Virus record (IMG/VR): IMGVR_UViG_3300049098_000061
Span: 1 to 56,204 of that record
Reading direction: 5' to 3' (one strand)
Length of the DNA stretch: 56,204 nt
Source: a virus
The notes under the pieces are model-generated. The model searched no databases and had not been told where the DNA came from. It saw nothing but the letters and a program-made list of their open reading frames with translations. Numbering within the stretch: the stretch's first letter is position 1; every line of letters begins with the position of its first letter. The translations under genes and the position numbers were made by a program. This document shows positions 15,878 through 23,498 of the stretch, in pieces.

Positions 15878-16712
15878 ACATCTCCATGATACTCGTTATG
15901 ACTTTCCACCTCAAATGCCTACCGTCGTCTCCTCGCCATCTATCTGCTATCTCGGCAGCTATCTCATAGGAGGGGAAGTAGTAAACGTTTTCAGTCTCTC
16001 GCATAAACAAATCAGCCCCTACTCGCACGATAGACTTAGAGACACTATTAGCGGTGATAACGTCTACATCATCTCTGAATGTTGCATTCAAAGGAACAGG
16101 AGATACAGTCAAGATTATTTTAGCTTCTGAGTCATGCTCTCGTAGTAGTCTATACATACTCGCTAGATCGTTTCTAACGTCCTCGGGAGTCTGGATATAG
16201 AACTCGTGCTTATTCAGATCCAATACTCTATTAGGTGGTACTTGAAAGAAAGTAGCTCCGTCAACTTTACTTCTCCAAGTCTCTGCCAAACCTAGAGTAA
16301 GTATGATCACTTCTGCTTCCTCGATAGCTTTTCTTGACTTGGCTCTATGTTCATTGAATGAACGTCTCGCATCTTTGATAAGATAGGAAGTACCTCGCCT
16401 ATACGGATCAACTAAATGCATATCGTCCACAGGCCACCATCTTTCCGCTACTTCCCAATCACTCTTAAACGAGTATTCAAATATCTGTCTCATGCACGCA
16501 CTGTTGTAGACAAAATCCCAATGTGCCGAGGCTACTATCTTGTTTCGGATAGGCTCATGCACTAGATAGTTGTACCCATGCTTAAGCAGTCTATTGCTTA
16601 TATGAAAAGCGAAACAGCTCCCCATAGAAGTTAACTTAGTTTCTTTTGTTATTAACTTCTCGCCTCGCTCAAACTTACTCATCCTATTTTTAAGCTGCGG
16701 GAATAACTCCAT
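15852..16712 (-). CDS. GSCFA-domain protein (SGNH-hydrolase-like)
   Basis: 286 aa. Residues near 30 read MGSCFAFHISNRL, the family-defining G-S-C-F-A block. Later segments ILTLGLAETW and ILTVSPVPLNATF match the conserved parts of GSCFA/SGNH-type proteins, often found in polysaccharide loci and thought to act as carbohydrate esterases or acyltransferases. The Ser of GSC would be the nucleophile position by analogy. No signal peptide. It overlaps genes on both sides, indicating co-translation with the acyltransferases upstream and the sulfotransferase downstream. Confidence 0.8.
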   Translation of the reverse strand: MELFPQLKNRMSKFERGEKLITKETKLTSMGSCFAFHISNRLLKHGYNYLVHEPIRNKIVASAHWDFVYNSACMRQIFEYSFKSDWEVAERWWPVDDMHLVDPYRRGTSYLIKDARRSFNEHRAKSRKAIEEAEVIILTLGLAETWRSKVDGATFFQVPPNRVLDLNKHEFYIQTPEDVRNDLASMYRLLREHDSEAKIILTVSPVPLNATFRDDVDVITANSVSKSIVRVGADLFMRETENVYYFPSYEIAAEIADRWRGDDGRHLRWKVITSIMEMFERNWTVA

Positions 16713-17220
16713 GTGGTTTAATCATCCTCGCCGGTGCTCCAGCATATACTCCTTTTGCTATTAGAGATCTAGTTACTACTGATCCTGAGCCTACTATTAT
16801 TCCATCGCTTATCTCGACTCCGGGATTTACATGGACTCCAGATGCGAGAAATACTTTACTACCTATCTTGCAAGGCATGTGTGTTCCATCAGGTGTCTGA
16901 TGTAGTAATGTTACTCTAGGGCCGATAAAAGTATCGCTCCCGATTACTACTCCTGGGGATATTATCGAGTGACACTTTATTATTACTTTGTCGCCTATTC
17001 TACAATCTTTCCCTAGTCGAGTATAACTTCCTATGACTACATCCGTACCGATCTTACTACCTTCCGGTATCTTAACGTAGTCACTTATTTTTATATTAGT
17101 TTCGATTACTACATTCTTTTCGATAAAACAAAATTTTCCTATAGCCACATCTCCTCCGTGTTTAAAGGTGGGGTGAATATGACTACTCTCTCCACCTAAA
17201 TAGCTATTACCACTTTCCAT
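16690..17220 (-). CDS. Left-handed beta-helix (hexapeptide) acyl/acetyltransferase
   Basis: 176 aa made almost entirely of hexapeptide repeats of the [LIV]-G-x4 type (IGKFCFIEKNVVIE, IGTDVVIGSYTRLGKD, IGDKVIIKCHSIIS, IGSDTFIGPRVTLLHQ), ending in a capping helix and G-A-P-A-R, as in sugar O- or N-acetyltransferases (WbbJ/WbpD-like). It works as a trimer using acyl- or acetyl-CoA or acyl-ACP. It starts at ATG 17220 after AAGGAG. Third of three consecutive hexapeptide transferases behind LpxC. Confidence 0.82.
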   Translation of the reverse strand: MESGNSYLGGESSHIHPTFKHGGDVAIGKFCFIEKNVVIETNIKISDYVKIPEGSKIGTDVVIGSYTRLGKDCRIGDKVIIKCHSIISPGVVIGSDTFIGPRVTLLHQTPDGTHMPCKIGSKVFLASGVHVNPGVEISDGIIVGSGSVVTRSLIAKGVYAGAPARMIKPHGVIPAA

Positions 17221-18007
17221 CCCAGTCTCCTTCCCTACGTGCAGGATTGCCGTAGTATACTCCTGGCTCGTCTATTGTTCTTACTACATTTGATCCCATG
17301 CCAATTTTTACTTCACTGCAAACTCTTACGTTATCTCGTATCACAGTATGCATACCGACTAGTACATTGTCTCCTAGTGTAGCCGAGCCTCCGACACAAA
17401 CGAACGGAGTGAATGCACAATACTTGCCGGTCTTAACATTATGTCCTATGTTCACATAACTACCGATATGATTATATGCTCCAATGCGAGTAGAGCCTAG
17501 CGAAGCTCTATGAATAGTAGCATACGGGCCGATCTCTACTCCCTCGTCTATGACTACATTCCCCATATGCTTCATTTTTAAAGGACGCTCCATAGTCTTA
17601 GGATCATAGACTATTCGCATTGCATCTACTCCTATCATTGCAGTAGGATGACAAACAACAGTAGGTGAAATCAAGTTCACTCTAGGAGGCTTATTACTAT
17701 TAAGATAGTTGTGTACTCTGATAAATTTATACTCGACCTCATCGAAATAAAAAGGTCGCATCTTGCCTAGTAGATCTTTCTCTAGCTTCTGAACTATCGA
17801 CATTAGTTTAGGAGCGCACATGGTTATGATTGTCTTATTGCCAGAACGTAACGTATCTACTAGCCGTACTAACCACTCGTTGTTCTTAACAAAAGTGATA
17901 GAGTTATCCTCTAGCTCGTCTGCTGCACAAGTCGTCTCCATACCTCGTATGATGTTCAAGAAGTCTTCAAAAGGTAACTCGGTCGGATTAAAAGTCTCCC
18001 TCATCAT
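17207..18007 (-). CDS. lpxD-like: LpxD-like UDP-3-O-acylglucosamine N-acyltransferase family protein
   Basis: 266 aa with an alpha/beta N-terminal domain (about 1-110) and a C-terminal hexapeptide beta-helix. The helix block VEIGPYATIHRASLGSTRIG then YVNIGHNV closely follows the LpxD pattern; H189 in IGHNV is at the place of the LpxD catalytic His. LpxD adds a hydroxyacyl chain to the glucosamine amine freed by LpxC, and a lpxC-type gene lies two genes upstream. Against a strict LpxD call, the protein is shorter than the usual ~340 aa and ends in YYGNPAR like sugar acetyltransferases. ATG 18007 (or 18004) follows AGGAGG. Confidence 0.72.
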   Translation of the reverse strand: MMRETFNPTELPFEDFLNIIRGMETTCAADELEDNSITFVKNNEWLVRLVDTLRSGNKTIITMCAPKLMSIVQKLEKDLLGKMRPFYFDEVEYKFIRVHNYLNSNKPPRVNLISPTVVCHPTAMIGVDAMRIVYDPKTMERPLKMKHMGNVVIDEGVEIGPYATIHRASLGSTRIGAYNHIGSYVNIGHNVKTGKYCAFTPFVCVGGSATLGDNVLVGMHTVIRDNVRVCSEVKIGMGSNVVRTIDEPGVYYGNPARREGDWDGKW

Positions 18008-18594
18008 AATCTTTCCTCCTTTGGTACTTTGCCTACTACTCTTGCCGGATTGCCATAAGCTATACAGTCTTTTGGGATATCTTTTGTTACTAGTGATCCT
18101 GCCCCGATCATTGCGTTAGTGCCTATGTAAACATCAGGTAGTACGGTCACTCCTATAGCTATCCTCGCCCCGTCTCCTATTTTATACCCCTTTACTTCAA
18201 AGTCAAGGCAGTCTCGCTTATGGCACATTTTAGTATCATTAGCTCCCACAAACAGAGGAGCTATAAAAACATTCCTACCGATAGATACTCCTCTAGTTAT
18301 GTGACATTGAGCATGAATTAAAGTTCCGTCGAGTACAGTACTTCTTCCCTCAAAGACTGTCAGATGCCCAATTACGCAACCATTGTAAATTCTAGTATGT
18401 GGACGTAGTACTGTCCCGTGTCCGATGAAAGTGTTTTTGCCTACTAGACAATTCTCCTCTATCCGTACACAGCTAGAGATCCTCGCCCCGTCTTCTATTA
18501 CTGATCCTTTTTTAATAATAGTAAACGGCTCGATAGTTACTCCGCTTCCAATTTCTACTTCTAAATCAATTACTGCGCTTGAGTGTATACCCAT
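18004..18594 (-). CDS. Hexapeptide acyl/acetyltransferase (LpxA/WbpD-like fold)
   Basis: 196 aa, left-handed beta-helix from residue 1: HSSAVIDLEVEIGSGVTIEP, then FTIIKKGSVIEDG, IEENCLVGKNTFIGHG, with an extended loop and C-terminal VGAND...VLPDVYIGTNAMIGAGSLV. It ends in YGNPARVVG, usual for nucleotide-sugar N-acetyltransferases. A role as the LpxA-type first acylation step is possible from its place beside LpxC, but I do not see the extra C-terminal helical domain of true LpxA. It overlaps the LpxC end by 29 bp. Confidence 0.78.
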   Translation of the reverse strand: MGIHSSAVIDLEVEIGSGVTIEPFTIIKKGSVIEDGARISSCVRIEENCLVGKNTFIGHGTVLRPHTRIYNGCVIGHLTVFEGRSTVLDGTLIHAQCHITRGVSIGRNVFIAPLFVGANDTKMCHKRDCLDFEVKGYKIGDGARIAIGVTVLPDVYIGTNAMIGAGSLVTKDIPKDCIAYGNPARVVGKVPKEERL

Positions 18595-19390
18595 TTAAAA
18601 TGCCCTTTACTAGCTCGTGGTGCATAGCATGTCCAGAGTTACATGCTGTTATCTTTCCTTTGATACTGAACCCAAACAATAAAGACAAGTCTCCTAGTAT
18701 GTCTAATACCTTATGTTTTACACACTCGTCTCGTTCAAACGATTCTGTGTCATTTATATTGATAGTGTTTACTCCGAACTCTGTGCCTTGTGCTTTCTTC
18801 TGCTTTCTCAAACCATTTACATACTTCTTGTCTGCAAAGGTTCTGGCTCTTGCTACCTCGGAGTAAGCGCCCTCGACATGCTTATACACATAAGCACCTA
18901 TTATATTCTTATGCCAATCTAGCGAGCATTCGATAACTAGCTCCTTACTACGAGCTATAGAAATATATCTATTTCCATTCACAATGCTAAAAGGTTTAGT
19001 TATTACTAGTCCTATTCTGGCGGAGTCTTCCTGATCCTCTACCCCTGCCTCTTGAATAGCGTCATAGAATATACTCGCACTACCATCTCCTATTGGTAGC
19101 TCATTGCCTTTAATTTCCACAATTGCATTGTTTATAAACAGACCATAGAAGCACGAGAGTAAATGCTCGACAGTCTCTATCTTGTCTCTTCCTTCCCCTA
19201 AAGTTGTATTGGAGAGACTATCGCCTAAACTATAAATATTGGCATTGTACCACGACTCCTCGCCCCTAAATTGGATACCACTATTAGGGACGGACGGAAG
19301 TATCTTTATCGAACAACGTTTTCCGGTATGCACACCGAGTCCGTCTATTACTACTTCTCGCTTTAGTGTTCTCTGTAGTATTGGTATCAC
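18566..19390 (-). CDS. lpxC: LpxC, UDP-3-O-acyl-N-acetylglucosamine deacetylase
   Basis: Zinc-dependent deacetylase of the committed lipid A step. The 274-aa protein aligns end to end with bacterial LpxC: N-terminal QRTLKREVVIDGLGVHTGK; TVEHLLS with zinc ligand H76 and catalytic E75; VEIKGNELPIGDGSA; ARTFA; the second zinc site KHKVLDILGD (H226, D230); and SGHAMHH (H254, general acid). All ligands and catalytic residues are present, so it should be active. A little shorter than E. coli LpxC (305 aa). It is embedded in a phage operon behind a glycosyltransferase, which is very unusual, and is followed by hexapeptide acyltransferases, one LpxD-like. Confidence 0.93.
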   Translation of the reverse strand: MIPILQRTLKREVVIDGLGVHTGKRCSIKILPSVPNSGIQFRGEESWYNANIYSLGDSLSNTTLGEGRDKIETVEHLLSCFYGLFINNAIVEIKGNELPIGDGSASIFYDAIQEAGVEDQEDSARIGLVITKPFSIVNGNRYISIARSKELVIECSLDWHKNIIGAYVYKHVEGAYSEVARARTFADKKYVNGLRKQKKAQGTEFGVNTININDTESFERDECVKHKVLDILGDLSLLFGFSIKGKITACNSGHAMHHELVKGILNGYTLKRSN

Positions 19391-20403
19391 TATTCTCCGA
19401 TCGCTCCTGTGAATGCGCCTATTGTCCTACGTGTAACATCATTCAACTGATTGACAGTTACTCGCATAGTCAATGCTTGTTTGATCCTACTCGCCACATC
19501 CTCTGCCGAGAAATTGTTTCTAACATAAGACATGCCTTGCTCGGCTATCTTTTCTCTTGCCTCGTTATGCATAAGATAATAGTGGATTCTTTCTTCTAGG
19601 TCATGTAGATTTTCCCATGTAGCAAAGTGGACTCCTGGGATAAATCCAAACTCCTTGCAATTATTTGGTTTGTTAGTCAACAAGAGAGTACCACTAGCCA
19701 TGACTTCAAAGTACTTCATTAGTACTTGATTATTGATACCATTAGCATTTACAAAGATCTTGCTTTGGTTTATGGCTCTAGCGTACTCGTGATGTTTTAT
19801 GCCACTTTTCCAATCTCCTATCAAGGAAGTTATCGGCATCTTTTTGATTAACTCTTGCACATTCGGTCTACTAGGATAAACATAACTGACTAGCCCATAA
19901 ACACACATTACATCATACTTCTTGGGTAAGTCTCGCTTCATAAAAATGTTAGTCTCTGCCCCGTGGGGTATCCATACAGTCTCTAGTTTAGAGGGGAGTC
20001 TGTCTGTAGCAATCTCCTGTCTAATAAGTCTCTCGACATCTGGAGTAGGACAAATAGCCAAATCGATATCAAACTCTACTAGTAGTTGGTTATAATAGAC
20101 CATATGGTTCCTACCATCAGGAAAGTAGTCACAAACCATGAACGCTTTTAAACAGTTCACATGCGCTCCGCCTCTATACTTATCCATATTTTTCCAGTTC
20201 TCCATAAGTATAGCGTTAGGCTCGCCTATTGCTCCTCGCACATCTTGACAGATAGACGGTATGAAAGTCTCTCCTCGGTAGTAACAGCCCTCTCCATATT
20301 GCACAGAGTCTTCGACTTGAGCTAGTAGTTGATCTCTGACATGCTGATGGCCCCAGTTTACTCGCTTGGAGTAGTCAGGAGATAGGATCAAAAGTTTCAA
20401 CAT
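19390..20403 (-). CDS. GT-B fold glycosyltransferase (CgeB/family 1-like)
   Basis: 337 aa. Starts KLLILSPDYSKRVNWGHQHVRD, a typical GT-B N-lobe. The C-lobe shows VNANGINNQVLMKYFEVMASGTLLLTNKP in spirit, with the donor-binding K-Y-F-E-V-M-A-S-G motif, and ends in helices (YVRNNFSAEDVASRI). Same family type as the gene at 14.1-15.1 kb. Soluble. Its end abuts the LpxC start, so the two are coupled; it may glycosylate the same envelope precursor, but that is inference. Confidence 0.82.
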   Translation of the reverse strand: MLKLLILSPDYSKRVNWGHQHVRDQLLAQVEDSVQYGEGCYYRGETFIPSICQDVRGAIGEPNAILMENWKNMDKYRGGAHVNCLKAFMVCDYFPDGRNHMVYYNQLLVEFDIDLAICPTPDVERLIRQEIATDRLPSKLETVWIPHGAETNIFMKRDLPKKYDVMCVYGLVSYVYPSRPNVQELIKKMPITSLIGDWKSGIKHHEYARAINQSKIFVNANGINNQVLMKYFEVMASGTLLLTNKPNNCKEFGFIPGVHFATWENLHDLEERIHYYLMHNEAREKIAEQGMSYVRNNFSAEDVASRIKQALTMRVTVNQLNDVTRRTIGAFTGAIGE

Positions 20404-20405
20404 GA

Positions 20406-20624
20406 CTACTCCTTTTCCGTAAGTTTTAATTTTAGACCATTGTTTAAAATCTTACTTATGGTGAACCTACTCCCCTTCAACTCTACTTCCTCGCCCACTT
20501 TGAAAATACCGCCGTGTCCGGGGTATAGCTTCTGCATGTCCTCGACTGCTTTTTGATACTCCTTAAGTTTCTCGCTCGGGTCAGGAGCATCAAATTGCAC
20601 CATCCTTCCATCTCCTGTGTCCAT
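20406..20624 (-). CDS. Hypothetical 72-aa phage protein
   Basis: Short protein with a helical N-terminal half (DPSEKLKEYQKAVEDMQKLYPGHGG) and a C-terminal beta segment FKVGEEVELKGSRFTISKI. I recognise the C-terminal pattern from many small phage proteins of unknown function with an SH3/KOW-like feel. ATG 20624 is 9 bp after the LamG-FN3 gene, and its stop is next to the glycosyltransferase start. Function unknown. Confidence 0.65.
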   Translation of the reverse strand: MDTGDGRMVQFDAPDPSEKLKEYQKAVEDMQKLYPGHGGIFKVGEEVELKGSRFTISKILNNGLKLKLTEKE

Positions 20625-20633
20625 TCTTGCCTC

Positions 20634-21908
20634 CTATTTTGTTTTAAAATTCAGGACTGCCGATACGCCCGTAAACAAATGACTTAATTGATCGGAGAAC
20701 TTTGACTCGTTATTCTTATCGTCGTAAGCAGTGGCAGCAAAGTAATAAGTCACTCCTTTGGTAAAACCCGTAAGCGTATACTCCGTCACGTTCTTAACGT
20801 CTACTACTGTATCGTATGAGTAGTAGTCTGGATCACATACTGGATCTGGCGGATCAGGAGTTTCCGTACAAATGTACTCTTTGGGATCTGTGTCTGGTAC
20901 TTCTTCCCGCTTAATGCAAGTACAGTACTTCTCCCAACTATCTTTGCATTTTTGTTGACTCTCTGTTAACTCACCACTATCAGGTAGTCTACACTTATCT
21001 TTTATTATCGCGGGAACGGCATCGGGAAGCGATGGATCGTATCTACTCGTTACTCCATAGTATATCTTATATCCTGCTAAGTCTTCCTCGACATTAGCAT
21101 CCCACGCAAAAGTAATAGATGGAGTAGTAGGCTTCTGAGCAAATCCTGCATTGTGGTTTTGAGTTACTTCCGCTTGCGTAAGTACTGTGGAGTAAATAGC
21201 TACGAGGTATATCTCACCTAGCCATGTCCTCATGTCTCCTGACTGCCAAGTAATCTCATTGAATAGGGCAAACTCGCAAGTCATATCCCAAGTGCTTCCG
21301 TCTCCTGGTACTGCCTCGCTTGCTCTCTCTACTCCATCAATATAAATTTTGGCCTCGCCGCTCGGCGCTCTAGTGTATACTACATGACTAAGAACAGGAC
21401 TAGCAGCTATACTCCCTGCCGGTGACGTTACCATTATATCGCTTCCATTGCTATTCGTTTGACTAGTCCTAAATCTCGGATGATAAGTATCTCCTGCCTG
21501 TCCTAAAGTAAAGTTTCTTATACTACTATCTTTAGAGAGAGTTACTATACGAGCAGGGCCAGATTGAGTATTATTTAAAGGTTTAACCCATACCTCGATA
21601 GTTATTCCTTTGGAGAAAAAATCGTTAGTCTTTACCTTTGTAATGTCTCCACTGGCCTTGACTAGAGTTGCCTCTTTTACTCTAAGCCCTCCCTCTATCC
21701 ATTCTACTTTGGACGAGTCTGGTATCGTTAAATTAAACGTAGGCTCTACTCCCGATTTGTCATTGACTACTGTACCACTTCCTTCCTCGAAATCGTATAG
21801 GAGAATTAAATCCCTAGTTACTACTTGTCCCTCCGCTATAAAAGTAAAGACTAGTCCTAAGCCTATAAGTATAGCCATGACTAGTAGTATTCTATTTAGA
21901 GTTACCAT
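20634..21908 (-). CDS. Membrane-anchored or secreted LamG + fibronectin-III protein
   Basis: 424 aa. A hydrophobic N-terminal segment (residues about 5-27) is a signal peptide or anchor. Residues about 35-265 form a LamG/concanavalin-type beta sandwich (LILLYDFEEGSGTVVNDKSG, FSKGITIEVWVKP, AKIYIDGV). Residues about 275-410 form an FN3 domain (ITFAWDANVEEDLAGYKIYYG) carrying a Cys-rich insertion with at least seven cysteines, likely disulfide-bonded in the periplasm. The FN3 part is related to that of the 23.5-24.2-kb protein. Such a product would sit on the host envelope rather than in the virion unless the signal is not used; a role in surface masking or superinfection exclusion is a guess. 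Confidence 0.78.
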   Translation of the reverse strand: MVTLNRILLVMAILIGLGLVFTFIAEGQVVTRDLILLYDFEEGSGTVVNDKSGVEPTFNLTIPDSSKVEWIEGGLRVKEATLVKASGDITKVKTNDFFSKGITIEVWVKPLNNTQSGPARIVTLSKDSSIRNFTLGQAGDTYHPRFRTSQTNSNGSDIMVTSPAGSIAASPVLSHVVYTRAPSGEAKIYIDGVERASEAVPGDGSTWDMTCEFALFNEITWQSGDMRTWLGEIYLVAIYSTVLTQAEVTQNHNAGFAQKPTTPSITFAWDANVEEDLAGYKIYYGVTSRYDPSLPDAVPAIIKDKCRLPDSGELTESQQKCKDSWEKYCTCIKREEVPDTDPKEYICTETPDPPDPVCDPDYYSYDTVVDVKNVTEYTLTGFTKGVTYYFAATAYDDKNNESKFSDQLSHLFTGVSAVLNFKTK

Positions 21909-23206
21909 ATATCACTCTCCCCAAATATCGGCAAGTAGAACCGATTATAAATGTTATCCCAATTATATCTTTTACGATTAAACGTTTTACTAGCTACTAT
22001 TTCGTTCCTTTGCATTCTCCCTATTATCAAATGAGCCAATGCCTCGTAGTATTCTTTCTCTGTGTTTGGTACTTGCAAATTTTTCTCGAAGCTCCCGAAC
22101 TCTGCATAAATACCATTACCTCCTTGCGTCTCCCACAACATAGGTAGCGAGCGATTCAGAACCATCTCTACTCCACACAATGCTGCTTCCGGTGCTACTA
22201 GCCCAAACGACTCGTGGTGAGTAGGAAAGATAAACAAGTTAGTCATTAGCTGCAACTCTCTCAGCATACGCCTTGGAATACCAGTAGCAAACTCGTCTCT
22301 CCACTCACTTGTAAAAATTACTTCCTCGTTGATTTTCATCTTTGCTAAACGGATTCGCTTGTAGTATCCAGCAAGATCCTCTTTCCTCGCTTTCCCTGTA
22401 GCCCACTGGTTAGCAATGACTAGGCAATTAGTAAAGTTCAGCTTTTTGAACTCTCTAAATATCGTGATTATCTTGTCTACTCGCTTTGCTCCTAACCTAT
22501 CTGTACTCGCAGGGTAAACCATAGTCACATCCCCCTGCATAATTAAAGGAAAGTCTTCTATAAAGTTATACGTTTCCTCGCTGAACTCGAAGTAACTTCG
22601 GTAGTCTTTTATGTGAGGTATTACTACGACATGGTGAGCATTGGTGTTGAACTGCTCGGCTACTAGCTGTTGATTCGCTTTGTTTGGATATACTATCCTA
22701 TGCCTATCTCCCCACTTCCTTATATCCCACCAAGGAAACTTCGCAGTAGGCACCGAGTGTACCCAATGCATCCACGCTACTTTACGTATGACCGGAGTCT
22801 TACATGCCTCGATTACTCCAAGTCCATAAGGTAAGTTCCATCCAGTGAAGATCCAATCATGACTTATCATGATAGTAATATCATTCTCGACTATTGCCTT
22901 AGACAATACTTCTCCGGTTTTCTTTACTACTTCCTTATGGTCTTCTGATAGTTCTTCTTTGCGGTAGTCAGTTAGGTCTGCTCTAGGTATGATATTGTGG
23001 AGAGTGTAGTTTATATCAGTCCACGGATCGTGCTCGAATAACTTTTGTTTTTCTTTCTCGTCAAAATTCTCACAAACAAATAAATGGACTTCGTGTCCAT
23101 TACTAGTGAGCATTCTAACTTGATCCTCGACAATACCAGTTAGCGAGTATCCGTGATTTATGAAGGTGAAACTAGTTAGTATTCCTACAGCGTGTTTTTT
23201 AGGCAT
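21902..23206 (-). CDS. GT4-family glycosyltransferase
   Basis: 434 aa GT-B glycosyltransferase. N-lobe: GILTSFTFINHGYSLTG followed by VRMLTSNGHEVHLFV. C-lobe: MTNLFIFPTHHESFGLVAPE, the E-x7-E signature of GT4 enzymes (E in HHESFGLVAPEAA). It uses a nucleotide-sugar and retains configuration; the substrate is unknown. The ribosome-binding site GGGAG lies inside a perfect 8-bp hairpin just upstream of ATG 23206, suggesting regulated translation. First enzyme of the envelope cluster after the small secreted-protein genes. Confidence 0.87.
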   Translation of the reverse strand: MPKKHAVGILTSFTFINHGYSLTGIVEDQVRMLTSNGHEVHLFVCENFDEKEKQKLFEHDPWTDINYTLHNIIPRADLTDYRKEELSEDHKEVVKKTGEVLSKAIVENDITIMISHDWIFTGWNLPYGLGVIEACKTPVIRKVAWMHWVHSVPTAKFPWWDIRKWGDRHRIVYPNKANQQLVAEQFNTNAHHVVVIPHIKDYRSYFEFSEETYNFIEDFPLIMQGDVTMVYPASTDRLGAKRVDKIITIFREFKKLNFTNCLVIANQWATGKARKEDLAGYYKRIRLAKMKINEEVIFTSEWRDEFATGIPRRMLRELQLMTNLFIFPTHHESFGLVAPEAALCGVEMVLNRSLPMLWETQGGNGIYAEFGSFEKNLQVPNTEKEYYEALAHLIIGRMQRNEIVASKTFNRKRYNWDNIYNRFYLPIFGESDIW

Positions 23207-23209
23207 AGA

Positions 23210-23235
23210 GAGTCTCCCTTACTCGTAGGAGACTC
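23210..23235 (-). promoter_or_regulatory. RNA hairpin sequestering the ribosome-binding site of the GT4 gene
   Basis: In the mRNA, GAGTCTCC (23235-23228) pairs perfectly with GGAGACTC (23217-23210) across a 10-base loop. The 3' arm contains the GGGAG Shine-Dalgarno for ATG 23206. No T run follows, so it is not a terminator. Translation would need opening of the stem, for example by ribosomes finishing the 56-aa ORF whose stop is 10 bases upstream. Confidence 0.55.
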
Positions 23236-23244
23236 CCCACGGTC

Positions 23245-23415
23245 TTAGGGTAAATAGTACTTGCAAGGGCCACGGTAGCAAACTTGCATCGTGCCGAGTG
23301 CATCTTCTCCCGACTCGGTGAGAGTATTGTCCGGAGAGTCCGACTCTCTGGCTGACATACTCGCTGCGGTGGCGTCTCTTTCCTCGTCCAACAAACCACT
23401 TGAGGTAACACCCAT
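23245..23415 (-). CDS. Hypothetical 56-aa phage protein with C-x4-C C-terminus
   Basis: ORF of 56 codons starting at ATG 23415 with an AGGAGG site 7 bases upstream; it ends 38 bp before the GT4 start. The N-terminal 40 residues are polar and acidic (low complexity: Ser, Glu, Asp, Ala). The C-terminus MQVCYRGPCKYYLP has a Cys pair reminiscent of short phage proteins with a CxRGPCxxY motif of unknown function. Longer overlapping frames here lack a good ribosome-binding site. The location suggests that its translation opens the hairpin before the GT4 gene. Confidence 0.55.
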   Translation of the reverse strand: MGVTSSGLLDEERDATAASMSARESDSPDNTLTESGEDALGTMQVCYRGPCKYYLP

Positions 23416-23498
23416 GATACAATCCTCCTGTTCATAGTTCTCCTTTCACTCGCTGTTCCCCTGTAGGGCAGCAATTATGATAGGGTTAGTAATGACTC

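Noticed and set aside
23199-23474. 91-codon minus-strand frame before the GT4 gene
   Set aside because: Composition is atypical (many Arg, Cys, Thr, Pro), it runs through the RBS hairpin, and the 56-aa frame at 23245-23415 has a much better ribosome-binding site.
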